Of a stretch of 9,498 nt of DNA, positions 1 to 7,097 are shown piece by piece. Source of the stretch: Burkholderiaceae bacterium (GTDB lineage Bacteria > Pseudomonadota > Gammaproteobacteria > Burkholderiales > Burkholderiaceae_C); contig JAOTTZ010000041.1 in NCBI GenBank assembly GCA_029864165.1, positions 1 through 9,498 of the forward strand, written 5' to 3'. The notes under the pieces were generated by a model. That model did no database searches and was not told the DNA's origin. It saw nothing but the letters and a program-made list of their open reading frames with translations. The translations under genes and the position numbers were made by a program. Within the stretch, counting starts at the first letter, position 1; the number at the start of each line of letters is the position of its first letter.

Positions 1-472
1 CCGCCGAAACCCGCTTGGTTTCGACCACGAAGTGGGCTGTCTGACGGTACAGGGGATCACGTATGACATACAGGTCACGCAGCTTGCGGCGTGGATCGCG
101 CACCTGGAGCAGTGGACGTCGTGTGTCGTGGCGTACGCGGTGGTACAGATCGTCAGGCCTGCAACGAAGATAGACCACGACCGAACCTTTGTGCAACGCC
201 TGGCGGTTGGCCTCGCGCACCACCACACCGCCACCGGTGGCCAACACCGTATCCGGCCGCAACAAAAGTTCGGCGATCACCGCCTGTTCGATGTCGCGAA
301 ACTTAGCCTCGCCTTCACGATCGAAGTACTCGCGGATGGTGCAACCGATCCGGTGCTCTATTTCAGCGTCGGAATCAACAAACCGGAAACCCAGACTTCG
401 CGCCAGCTGCTTGGCTACGGTGGACTTGCCTACGCCCGGCAGCCCGACAAGCGAGACGGCAATTCGTCTCAC
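1..472 (-). CDS. aroK: Shikimate kinase, 3' end cut by window edge
   Basis: Cytoplasmic kinase that phosphorylates the 3-hydroxyl of shikimate with ATP, in the pathway to chorismate and the aromatic amino acids. About 157 residues are visible, and the usual length is 170-180. The Walker A loop GLPGVGKS is at residues 10-17. The DSD shikimate/Mg motif is at 33-35, and the FRDIE segment near 58-62 carries the substrate-binding arginine. The glycine triad ATGGG is near 78-82, the RRPLL lid near 120, and the second shikimate arginine lies in RDPLY near 139. The start must be the GTG at 472-470: the same frame is closed by the TAG stop of the upstream lipoprotein gene only two codons earlier. No strong Shine-Dalgarno is visible, so translational coupling to the preceding gene is likely. 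The FREGE/RPLLQV/RDPLYR style recalls Burkholderiales AroK (from memory). Identification is firm; only the C-terminus is missing. Confidence 0.96.
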   Translation of the reverse strand, partial: MRRIAVSLVGLPGVGKSTVAKQLARSLGFRFVDSDAEIEHRIGCTIREYFDREGEAKFRDIEQAVIAELLLRPDTVLATGGGVVVREANRQALHKGSVVVYLRCRPDDLYHRVRHDTRRPLLQVRDPRRKLRDLYVIRDPLYRQTAHFVVETKRVSA

Positions 473-475
473 TAC

Positions 476-3025
476 CTATGGGACTATGGTCACCGAGCCG
501 CTGCGGCTGTATGTCGTGCCGTTGTCGTCTGTAACAACCATGGTGGCGGTAAAGGTTCCAGGAGCCCCGTATGCGCGAACCTGCGGCGGAATGATGCCAC
601 CGACGATAGCAGTTGGTCCGCTGCTACTTCCGTCTCCCCAGTCAATCGTATACGAATCCAGCATCCGCCCGGCCGAGGCGACCCATGACGAGGGAATGAG
701 CGTAGCGTTTGTTGTTCCAACGGGCCCAGCCACCAAATTGAAGCTAAGACCGCTATTGACGTACCGCACGTCGAATGAGTGGCGAGATGTCGTCCGCGGC
801 TCACCTTCATACAGCACACGCCCTAGAACAGCTGATCCGCGCGGCGAAGCGAGTTCAAGTGCAAAGCTCGCGTTGCCTGCGCACTTGTCCTGCACTCCCT
901 TGACCAGCAGCGAATGACCTGTCACCACGGTTCCGCGAGCGTCCGACGGCAACCACGGATCACTCTTCGGGACGTTGTCGCTGTCCACCGACGGGATTGG
1001 CGGTCGCGCTCCCAACGCCAGGACGTTGGCTGGTCGAATCGTCCCTAGAGCAACGTTGTCAGTCGAATCGACGACTGCAAGTGTGGTCCCTGCGGCCATT
1101 GGGTTACCAAAACCGTCCTCCAAAGCCAACTGCACCGATGTTTGCGGTGGTGTAGACGGTGCGGGGCAGCTTGGTGTAAGTCTGATAAACCTACTGGATG
1201 CGCCGCTACTCAAATTGGCAGATTGAGACAGGTTGCTATTGGGTATTACGACCGTCGGATCACCGCCAGAGGATGACAAACTGAGGTAAATAATTACTGA
1301 ATCACGCAGGTGTGCGACGCCCCGTACAAGATCACCATCAACCTTGAACTGGTTGATTAACTGGAACGGAATCGGGATATCAGTATCCTCGTTAATGGTA
1401 CTCGTGCTGAATACCCCGTCCTTGTTCGAATCAACGTAGGCGTCACCAAGGTCGTCAAACGCATCGGTACCGAGCGTATACACATTGTCGCCGTTGTTGT
1501 CGTCGAAGTCCTCCAAACCAACTGCATAAGCCATCACGACCACGCGGTGGTCCTGCGGGCGCCTGTCCTGTGAGACGACGTCACACGTGCAGGAACCGTT
1601 GGTCGTCTTGCACGACCCGTTATTCGCGGTGCAAACAGCGGCCCCAGACGCAATGAAATTGACCACCGTCCCATCCGGCACGGGGTTCGAAAACTGGTCC
1701 GCAAGGCGCGCTGTGAGCTTCGCGACCTCTCCATCAAAGTTGCCACCATCTATGTTTGTTTTGTCAGCGGATAGTGAAAACGATCGCTGAAGCGGAAGTC
1801 CCGTCGACACAGACAGCGTGTCCGACAATGTTTCTAGCGCAACTGTCGCGGCAGATGGATAGATAGTGCGGGCGCGTACACGCACTGGTGTCGGCACGGT
1901 GCCGGCGTTTATCTGAACTGATACTGTACCGTCGGCGTTGGTACGCTTCACGTAACGAACGATGCTGACCGGATCGCTACCGCACAGCGCAACACTTCCT
2001 GAGCTCGACGGCAGAACGGTCGGCGAAAAACCGTCAAGGTTCAGGTCACCGATGTAGGTGGTAATGTCGAAGCATACTTCGGCGTTGCCTACTCCCTGAC
2101 CCGCCACATCGACCAACTGGAACGTGACGGTCGCGTTCTCCTGCCGACCAGCGCCACCTTGACCTCTGAGAGTAATCGACTGGTCTGAGGGGATGACTGA
2201 TAAGAACCGCAGACTTCCTGCTGTCGGAGAGAGTACGGTGAATGATGCAGATTTCGAATCGGTGGAAATCGACGCAGTCACAGTGACCGTCGTATCTGCT
2301 GCCGGCGCACAACCGTTGTCGACAAAGGTACCGACGGCGTAACCATCGGGTTGAGTTGTCGCGCTTTGCGTCACCGTGGCCTTGCCCGCAGCACACGACG
2401 TGGTGAAATTTACGGTAACGGGCGAGGTAAACGGCACTGCATTCTGAAGCACGCGTACCCTCAGCCCGGTCGTACCATAGGCGGAAACGGAAGCAGACGA
2501 AATTTCCACTCCGCTGAGCGTTAGGCTAGACGGTGACGTCGATGTGGAACCGCTGGCGAAAAAGTTTGCGCCCGCAGTAGCCGATACCCCAGAAACCGTT
2601 GCCGCGGCAACGATCCGGCCTGCGCCGGTCGACGAACCGAGCGACGATAAGTTCACGCTCGCAACGCCCGCAACATCCGAAAGGATAGACCCGGACACAG
2701 GATCCACCCGCGCCAGTTCTACCGCCTGATCTAAAGAAAAGGTAACGATTTCGTCTACAACGGGCTGACCGTCTTTGGTCAAAGTGGCCCTAGCGCGCAG
2801 CGGCTGACCCGCCAAAAGTGATGTTGTCGGTTGCCCGTTCGCGTCGAGGAGTTGAAGCGCAAGCGCTACTGAACTCGGGAGCGTCACGCCCCCGCTGCTG
2901 CTGCCGCCAGCAGCAGCCCCACTGCCGGTTCCAAATGTTGAACTTCCCGCATCGCCACCACCACCACCACATGACGTCAGCAGCGCGCACAAGGCAGCCA
3001 CAGCAAATGTTTTGATTGATCGCAT
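476..3025 (-). CDS. Large Ig-like/PKD-domain lipoprotein between pilQ and aroK; function unknown
   Basis: An exported 849-residue lipoprotein. The signal peptide (residues 1-18) ends in the lipobox LTSC with the lipidated cysteine at 19, followed by a GGGGG start and a Gly/Ser/Ala linker to about 48. Next come beta-rich bacterial Ig-like (Big_1-type) segments at roughly 49-158, 168-266, 269-406 and 413-503. An Asp-rich segment at 505-539 carries DNNGDN and DSNKDG loops that resemble calcium-binding loops, and another such loop (DLNLDG) is at 327-332. A further Ig-like segment (about 629-748) precedes a C-terminal PKD-type domain (about 763-849, core DWGDGS and VTDDNG). Ten cysteines follow the lipid anchor. 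The ATG at 3025 is chosen because GGAG lies 9 bases upstream and the signal peptide begins there; a GTG at 3061 would add 12 unhelpful residues. It lies 46 bases after pilQ and 3 bases before aroK, so co-transcription is likely. An adhesin or structural stalk is plausible but unproven. Confidence 0.9.
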   Translation of the reverse strand: MRSIKTFAVAALCALLTSCGGGGGDAGSSTFGTGSGAAAGGSSSGGVTLPSSVALALQLLDANGQPTTSLLAGQPLRARATLTKDGQPVVDEIVTFSLDQAVELARVDPVSGSILSDVAGVASVNLSSLGSSTGAGRIVAAATVSGVSATAGANFFASGSTSTSPSSLTLSGVEISSASVSAYGTTGLRVRVLQNAVPFTSPVTVNFTTSCAAGKATVTQSATTQPDGYAVGTFVDNGCAPAADTTVTVTASISTDSKSASFTVLSPTAGSLRFLSVIPSDQSITLRGQGGAGRQENATVTFQLVDVAGQGVGNAEVCFDITTYIGDLNLDGFSPTVLPSSSGSVALCGSDPVSIVRYVKRTNADGTVSVQINAGTVPTPVRVRARTIYPSAATVALETLSDTLSVSTGLPLQRSFSLSADKTNIDGGNFDGEVAKLTARLADQFSNPVPDGTVVNFIASGAAVCTANNGSCKTTNGSCTCDVVSQDRRPQDHRVVVMAYAVGLEDFDDNNGDNVYTLGTDAFDDLGDAYVDSNKDGVFSTSTINEDTDIPIPFQLINQFKVDGDLVRGVAHLRDSVIIYLSLSSSGGDPTVVIPNSNLSQSANLSSGASSRFIRLTPSCPAPSTPPQTSVQLALEDGFGNPMAAGTTLAVVDSTDNVALGTIRPANVLALGARPPIPSVDSDNVPKSDPWLPSDARGTVVTGHSLLVKGVQDKCAGNASFALELASPRGSAVLGRVLYEGEPRTTSRHSFDVRYVNSGLSFNLVAGPVGTTNATLIPSSWVASAGRMLDSYTIDWGDGSSSGPTAIVGGIIPPQVRAYGAPGTFTATMVVTDDNGTTYSRSGSVTIVP
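1409..1513 (-). other. Asp-rich, calcium-loop-like segment of the lipoprotein
   Basis: Residues 505-539 of the lipoprotein contain two related units: an F-D-D-N-N-G-D-N-V-Y stretch and a Y-V-D-S-N-K-D-G-V-F stretch. They are separated by a second acidic patch (FDDLGD). The DxNxD[GN] spacing matches the oxygen-ligand pattern of EF-hand, dockerin or thrombospondin-type calcium loops. Binding itself is inferred. Confidence 0.6.
2894..2917 (-). repeat. Perfect 10-bp inverted repeat made of GCT/AGC triplets inside the lipoprotein gene
   Basis: Plus-strand GCTGCTGCTG, the 4-base loop CCGC, then CAGCAGCAGC. The two arms are exact reverse complements. On the coding strand this writes three alanines, two glycines and three serines in the linker just after the lipid anchor, about 110-130 bases into the message. 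The RNA could form a stable hairpin. The triplet nature also makes it a possible slippage site, though any change would stay in frame. Confidence 0.85.
2955..2970 (-). repeat. Short GGT triplet run coding the oligoglycine after the lipobox
   Basis: The plus strand carries a run of CCA/ACC triplets, giving GGT codons on the coding strand for the glycines directly after the lipidated cysteine. It is short (four to five units) and may vary in length between relatives without breaking the frame. Confidence 0.6.
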
Positions 3026-3034
3026 CACGGAAAA

Positions 3035-3038
3035 CTCC
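3035..3038 (-). promoter_or_regulatory. Ribosome binding site of the Ig-like lipoprotein gene
   Basis: GGAG on the minus strand, 9 bases before the ATG at 3025-3023. It decides in favour of that ATG over the in-frame GTG at 3061, which has no comparable purine-rich sequence at the right distance. Confidence 0.7.
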
Positions 3039-3071
3039 AATTTTTGACCCACAACGCTCACTGCGCTCGCA

Positions 3072-5201
3072 CTAGCGCGTCGCCGACCGTTCAGTAATGA
3101 CCTTCGGTGTGATGAAGATCAGCAACTCTGTCTTGTTCGAGGAGCGCGTCTTGCCCTTGAACAGATTGCCCAAGTAAGGCACGTCACCGAGAAAAGGCAC
3201 CTTGGTGATGTCCTCCCGATCGGTTTGCTCGAAAATGCCACCGATCACCACGGTGCCGCCGTTCTCGACCAGCACTTGCGTCTGCACTGACTTGGTGTCT
3301 ATCGACGGCACACCGGCAAACACCGCACCGACGCTGTCTTTGTTGACTTCCACGGTCATGATGACGTTGCCCTCCGGCGTAATTTGCGGCGTGACTTCGA
3401 GCTTGAGCACCGCGTCTTTGAAAGTGACTGCCGTCGCGCCGGAACTTGTCGCCAGCTGATACCCGATCTGCGTTCCCTGCTTGATCGTGGCTTTGACTTG
3501 GTCGGAAGTGATGATGCGCGGGCTCGACACGACCTTGCCTTTCCCGTCTGCTTCCAGCGCTGATATTTCTAAGTTGAGGAAACGGTTCGACGAGGCGCCA
3601 AACAGCGACAAAGCAAAAGTGGCAGCGCCGAAGCCGCCCTGCCCCACGGCCGGCAAGTTAACGAAGTTGGTGTCGCTCAGCGGTACGTTTGCGGCTGAGA
3701 TTTGCCCCGTCTGTGCACCGATAGCGTTTAAATTGCCGCCGAAAGTCACTCGGTTGCTGTTACCGCCGACGCTGTAACCCGGCAAACCGCCGCGTATACC
3801 GCGCAGGTCAGAGCCTCCGAGCTTGACACCGAGTGAGCGGCCGAACGTATCGTCGGCGATCACGATGCGCGCTTCGATCAATACCTGGCGAACCGGTATG
3901 TCGATCTTTCCGATCATCGACTGAATCTCCTCCAGCTTCGAAGGAATATCACTGACAAAGAGCTGGTTGGTTCTGGTTTCAAAAATCACGCTACCGCGCG
4001 GGGACAGGATGCGCGTTGAATTTTGCCCAGAGACTTGTCCGGTCAGGCCCTTGGCTACTTCTTCTGCCTTGGTGTAATTGAGTTGAAAGGATTGCGTACG
4101 AACAGGCTCCAGCGCGGTAATCTGTGCCTTGGCTTCGAGTTCGAGTTTTTCCTTGGCGGCCAGTTCGTCTTTCGGCGCGATCAAGATCACGTTGCCGGAC
4201 TTGCGCAACCCGAGAGACTTGGCCTGCAAAATGATGTCGAGCGCTTGGTCCCACGGTACGTCTTTGAGGCGCAGGGTGACGCTGCCCGTGACGGTATCGC
4301 TGGTCACGACGTTGAAGTTGGTAAAGTCGGCAATTACCTGCAACAGCGCACGAACCTCGATGTTCTGAAAGTTCAGCGACAACTTCTCGCCCGCAAAGCC
4401 TGGGCCCTGAGTCAACTTGTTGGGATCCGCCTTTTGTGGGCGCACCTCCAATACAAATTGGTTGTCACTTTGGTAGGCGCTGTGCTCCCACGAGCCCTTG
4501 GGCTCGACTACCATGCGCACACGATCACCGCTCTGCGCAGTTGAAATAGTACTCACCGGCGTTCCGAAGTCGCTGACGTCGAGTCTACGGCGTAAATTCT
4601 CCGGCAACGTAGAAAGCAGGAAGTCAACCACCAAGGCCTGGCCCTGCTGGCGGATGTCCACACCGACTTGGTTGTTCGGCAGTTCGACGATGATCCGCCC
4701 TGTACCGTCCTGGCCACGACGGAAATCGACGTCCTTCAGCGCCAGCGGCGATTCATTCAAGCTCTGTGCAAAATGCACCGGCTCGTCGCCGGCGCCAGTA
4801 GCAACTGTTGGCGCTGGTACAACGCTGTCGAGTACCACCAACAACACCTTGCCTTGCAACTGCGCAGAGTAGTTGGAAGGCGATTTGAGATTCAAAACCA
4901 AACGCGTGCGCTCTCCGGACTGGGCGACGCTGACTGAGCGCAGATTACCCTGATTGATCTCTACCGTCGAACGCTGCATGGTGTTGCCAACACCCGGAAG
5001 GTCGAGTGCAATTCGGGGCGGAGACTGGATCGCAAACCCCGTCGGTACTGCCGACAAGGGCTCGCTGAATTCAATGCGCACCACTTCGGCGCCGGCTTGC
5101 TGCGCGCTATTGATCGATTGAATCACGTTCTCGGCGACGACCGAACACGGAACACCGGTCAGCAACGCGAGTGCAAGCATAAGCGCAGGCCACTTGCCCA
5201 T
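3072..5201 (-). CDS. pilQ: Type IV pilus secretin PilQ
   Basis: Outer-membrane secretin through which the type IV pilus passes. The 709 residues are close to the usual 700-760. A Sec signal peptide spans about 1-23 (cut before ENVIQ). Two AMIN (peptidoglycan-binding) domains follow at about 25-125 and 150-255. A secretin/TonB short N-terminal-like domain is at about 275-345, the N1/NolW-type domain at about 368-435, and the secretin beta-barrel domain from about 440 to the end, with the conserved VPFLGDVPYLGNLFK segment near the C-terminus. The ATG at 5201 has AGGAG 9 bases upstream and gives a compact signal peptide. Starts at 5219 or 5273 are possible, but 5273 would overlap pilP by 49 bases. 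The gene follows pilP by 23 bases in the operon. A Gly/Asn-rich insert early in the secretin domain (about residues 462-530) is the least conserved-looking part. Confidence 0.97.
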   Translation of the reverse strand: MGKWPALMLALALLTGVPCSVVAENVIQSINSAQQAGAEVVRIEFSEPLSAVPTGFAIQSPPRIALDLPGVGNTMQRSTVEINQGNLRSVSVAQSGERTRLVLNLKSPSNYSAQLQGKVLLVVLDSVVPAPTVATGAGDEPVHFAQSLNESPLALKDVDFRRGQDGTGRIIVELPNNQVGVDIRQQGQALVVDFLLSTLPENLRRRLDVSDFGTPVSTISTAQSGDRVRMVVEPKGSWEHSAYQSDNQFVLEVRPQKADPNKLTQGPGFAGEKLSLNFQNIEVRALLQVIADFTNFNVVTSDTVTGSVTLRLKDVPWDQALDIILQAKSLGLRKSGNVILIAPKDELAAKEKLELEAKAQITALEPVRTQSFQLNYTKAEEVAKGLTGQVSGQNSTRILSPRGSVIFETRTNQLFVSDIPSKLEEIQSMIGKIDIPVRQVLIEARIVIADDTFGRSLGVKLGGSDLRGIRGGLPGYSVGGNSNRVTFGGNLNAIGAQTGQISAANVPLSDTNFVNLPAVGQGGFGAATFALSLFGASSNRFLNLEISALEADGKGKVVSSPRIITSDQVKATIKQGTQIGYQLATSSGATAVTFKDAVLKLEVTPQITPEGNVIMTVEVNKDSVGAVFAGVPSIDTKSVQTQVLVENGGTVVIGGIFEQTDREDITKVPFLGDVPYLGNLFKGKTRSSNKTELLIFITPKVITERSATR

Positions 5202-5210
5202 AATTGGTTT

Positions 5211-5215
5211 CTCCT
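5211..5215 (-). promoter_or_regulatory. Ribosome binding site of pilQ
   Basis: AGGAG on the minus strand, 9 bases before the ATG at 5201-5199. It lies in the 23-base gap after the pilP stop and favours the 709-residue form of PilQ. A purine-rich GGAGAAGGGG further upstream, inside the end of pilP, could instead serve the ATG at 5219 with a longer spacing. Confidence 0.65.
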
Positions 5216-5224
5216 GCATGTTCG

Positions 5225-5770
5225 TTATTGCCCCTTCTCCTGAAGATGGAGTTTGCTTAGGCGTTCGACCCACTCGCCCGCAGCGTCCTGAACAATCTCT
5301 CTCAGGGCAAGTTCGGTTTCTGAAATTTCGGTGATTTTCCCGTAGTTCTGACCCAGATAGTCGCCCGGTTTAACTTGGTAAAGCAGGCTATCTACTCGAA
5401 GCAGAGCAAACTCCTGCCCCTGCTTGACGACGCTGCCCACCATGCTCATACTGTCCAGCGGGAAAGCCTCTAGAGGCTCCTTGCGGCGGTTGAGTTCTTC
5501 CGCCAACAATGAGTTGGGTTGCCTGGATTCTTGCTTTAGCGCCACCGCGAGCTTTTGCGTGCTGAACGGCTCCACGCCGTCCGCGGCAGTATACGGTTGA
5601 GGCGCGAACTTCTTGGGCGGAAACAGCGGCTGCACGTTTGGCTTGACTTCTTTTTGTTGTTGGTCCATCCACTGCTTCAGTTCACCCTGTTCGCCCCCAC
5701 AGCCGGCGATGATGACCATTACCGCGCTCATGGCAAACAGTTTGGCGAACAACATAGACCTGTCCATCAT
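5225..5770 (-). CDS. pilP: Type IV pilus assembly lipoprotein PilP
   Basis: Inner-membrane-anchored periplasmic lipoprotein that links the PilN/PilO pair to the N-terminal domains of the PilQ secretin. The protein is 181 residues, normal for the family (about 175). The signal peptide ends in the lipobox IAGC with the lipidated cysteine at residue 24. It is followed by a charged, Gln/Lys-rich extended stretch (about 25-105) and the C-terminal beta-sandwich domain (about 106-175, with GQEFALLRVD and VKPGDYLGQNYGKI). The start ATG at 5770 shares one base with the pilO stop (TAATG). A second ATG follows immediately, so the exact first codon is uncertain by one residue. The overlap suggests translational coupling to pilO. 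Confidence 0.96.
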   Translation of the reverse strand: MMDRSMLFAKLFAMSAVMVIIAGCGGEQGELKQWMDQQQKEVKPNVQPLFPPKKFAPQPYTAADGVEPFSTQKLAVALKQESRQPNSLLAEELNRRKEPLEAFPLDSMSMVGSVVKQGQEFALLRVDSLLYQVKPGDYLGQNYGKITEISETELALREIVQDAAGEWVERLSKLHLQEKGQ

Positions 5771-6450
5771 TAATTCTTACCCGCCTTGGGCTTGGCCTTT
5801 CGCTGCTGGTCCACTTCGCTGACGTCGAGGTAGCGGTATGTGCGAGCAGTGCCTTCCATAGACAACACGCCGTCGGGATCCTTGGTGCTTGAAACACTCA
5901 AGTTATGCAAGGTAACAATGCGCGAAAGGTTGGCTATATCGGCCGCGAATGCCCCGATGTCATGAAAGCGCCCACTGACTCTGATCGCAATCGGTAACTC
6001 CGCGTAGTAGTCCTTGACGACAACCCTGCCGGGGCGAAACAGTTCAAACTGCAGACCTCGGCCCAAGCCAGCTTGGTTGATGTCAGACAGCAAGGCGTCC
6101 ATTTCCGCTTTACCGGGCAACTGCTTCTCCAGTTGGGTCACATACTCCTCTACTTGCAACTTCTGCTTGCGCAGCTCGCCCAGGTTGACCGCTTGCCCAA
6201 GCTTGGCTCGATAGTCCTGTTTGAGCGTCGGTTCTTTGTTACGTTCGGCTTCGAGCTCATCATGCACGTCGGACAGCAGAGCAAACCACCCAGCAAACCC
6301 CATCAGCACGGCCGCAGCCACCCAAGCCGCGGCCTTGGGCAACAGCGGCCACTGCCCCGGTTCGCTCGGATTGAGATCGCGGAACTGCGATGCCGCCTGT
6401 TCGTAGAGCACATTCAGGTCGATATTGTTCGATTTCGTTTGGGTCGCCAT
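5770..6450 (-). CDS. pilO: Type IV pilus inner-membrane assembly protein PilO
   Basis: Bitopic inner-membrane protein that dimerises with PilN and binds PilP in the pilus alignment complex. The protein has 226 residues. The cytoplasmic N-terminus is about 1-38, the single membrane segment about 39-60, and a charged periplasmic coiled-coil region about 61-120 (rich in E, K, Q, L). A ferredoxin-like C-terminal domain follows at about 125-210, with YYAELPIAIRVSGRFHDIG typical of the family. The Lys-rich tail (KAKPKAGKN) is at the end. The ATG at 6450 is preferred because AAGG lies 8 bases upstream. The in-frame GTG at 6459 falls inside that Shine-Dalgarno and would add only three residues. The gene follows pilN by 11 bases and overlaps pilP by one base. 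Confidence 0.96.
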   Translation of the reverse strand: MATQTKSNNIDLNVLYEQAASQFRDLNPSEPGQWPLLPKAAAWVAAAVLMGFAGWFALLSDVHDELEAERNKEPTLKQDYRAKLGQAVNLGELRKQKLQVEEYVTQLEKQLPGKAEMDALLSDINQAGLGRGLQFELFRPGRVVVKDYYAELPIAIRVSGRFHDIGAFAADIANLSRIVTLHNLSVSSTKDPDGVLSMEGTARTYRYLDVSEVDQQRKAKPKAGKN

Positions 6451-6458
6451 CAATGCCA

Positions 6459-6462
6459 CCTT
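6459..6462 (-). promoter_or_regulatory. Ribosome binding site of pilO
   Basis: AAGG on the minus strand, overlapping the last base of the pilN TGA stop and 8 bases before the ATG at 6450-6448. Its position makes the GTG at 6459 unlikely as the start. Confidence 0.55.
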
Positions 6463-7097
6463 CAGGATTTTTTGGGCGTCACCGCGGCGTCAGGTTTCCC
6501 CGTGGACGCGGCAGCATCCGTCGCCTGCGCACCCTGCTGCGGTCGCTTGATGGAAACGCGTACCGAGAAGTTGAACAGGCGCTTTTTTTGCTCCCGCGCG
6601 GTTTGCACATCGCCGGCCTGGATTTCTATCAACTCAGGTTGTGTTAGCCATTCGGACTGATAGGCAGTATTGCGCAGCAACTCCGACACGCGTTCGTTGG
6701 TCTGCGCGACACCGTTGATTGTCAGGATTTGCCCATCTTGCTTGACGTTCCTGAAGTAAACACCTTCTGGAGTCCGCCTGACAAGCTCGTCGAGCATGTA
6801 AACCGGCATGTTGCGGTCGGTCTGGAGGTCCTCGACCGCCTTCTGTCGCGCTATGAGCGCTTCAATCTCCGACTTCAGCGAAGCTATATCCTTGATCTGG
6901 ACTTCGAGCTTGCCGATCTCAGCCTTCAAAAACTCATTGCGCTCCTGCTGCCCGGATATCAGTTGCTGCACGAAAAAATACCAAAAACCCACCACCGCCA
7001 ACCCGGCCGAAGCCGACAAGCCCAACCCGACGAAGAAAGCCGTCTTGCGCCGTTTGCGCCGTTCCTCGCGATGCGGGAGCAGGTTGATCAGAATCAC
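6462..7097 (-). CDS. pilN: Type IV pilus inner-membrane assembly protein PilN
   Basis: Bitopic inner-membrane protein whose short cytoplasmic tail docks into PilM and whose periplasmic part pairs with PilO. The start is the GTG at 7097, inside the GTGA that also holds the pilM stop, with GGAGG 8 bases upstream. This places the PilM-binding INLLP motif at residues 4-8, as expected. A basic patch (HREERRKRRK) follows at 9-18, then the membrane segment at about 20-45 and a coiled coil at about 48-95. The periplasmic ferredoxin-like domain is at about 98-185, and a low-complexity Ala/Pro/Lys tail ends the protein. It has 211 residues; the family is commonly 180-210. An upstream start at 7127 would add ten residues before the motif and is rejected. 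Translational coupling to pilM is likely. Confidence 0.96.
   Translation of the reverse strand: MILINLLPHREERRKRRKTAFFVGLGLSASAGLAVVGFWYFFVQQLISGQQERNEFLKAEIGKLEVQIKDIASLKSEIEALIARQKAVEDLQTDRNMPVYMLDELVRRTPEGVYFRNVKQDGQILTINGVAQTNERVSELLRNTAYQSEWLTQPELIEIQAGDVQTAREQKKRLFNFSVRVSIKRPQQGAQATDAAASTGKPDAAVTPKKS

Noticed and set aside
32..688. Plus-strand open frame of 218 codons across the aroK/lipoprotein junction
   Set aside because: It is antisense to the well-supported aroK and the end of the lipoprotein gene, with no recognisable protein features.
3026..3061. GTG at 3061 as the start of the lipoprotein
   Set aside because: It would put 12 polar residues before a standard lipoprotein signal peptide, while the ATG at 3025 has GGAG at 9 bases.
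3026..3071. Possible terminator between pilQ and the lipoprotein gene
   Set aside because: GC-rich CGCGCTAGTGCGAGCGC has only short, imperfect self-complementarity and no T-run at the right place, so transcription probably continues.
4023..4544. Long plus-strand open frame (173 codons) opposite pilQ
   Set aside because: It lies wholly antisense to a clearly conserved PilQ coding region and its translation shows no recognisable domain. It is a shadow of pilQ codon structure.
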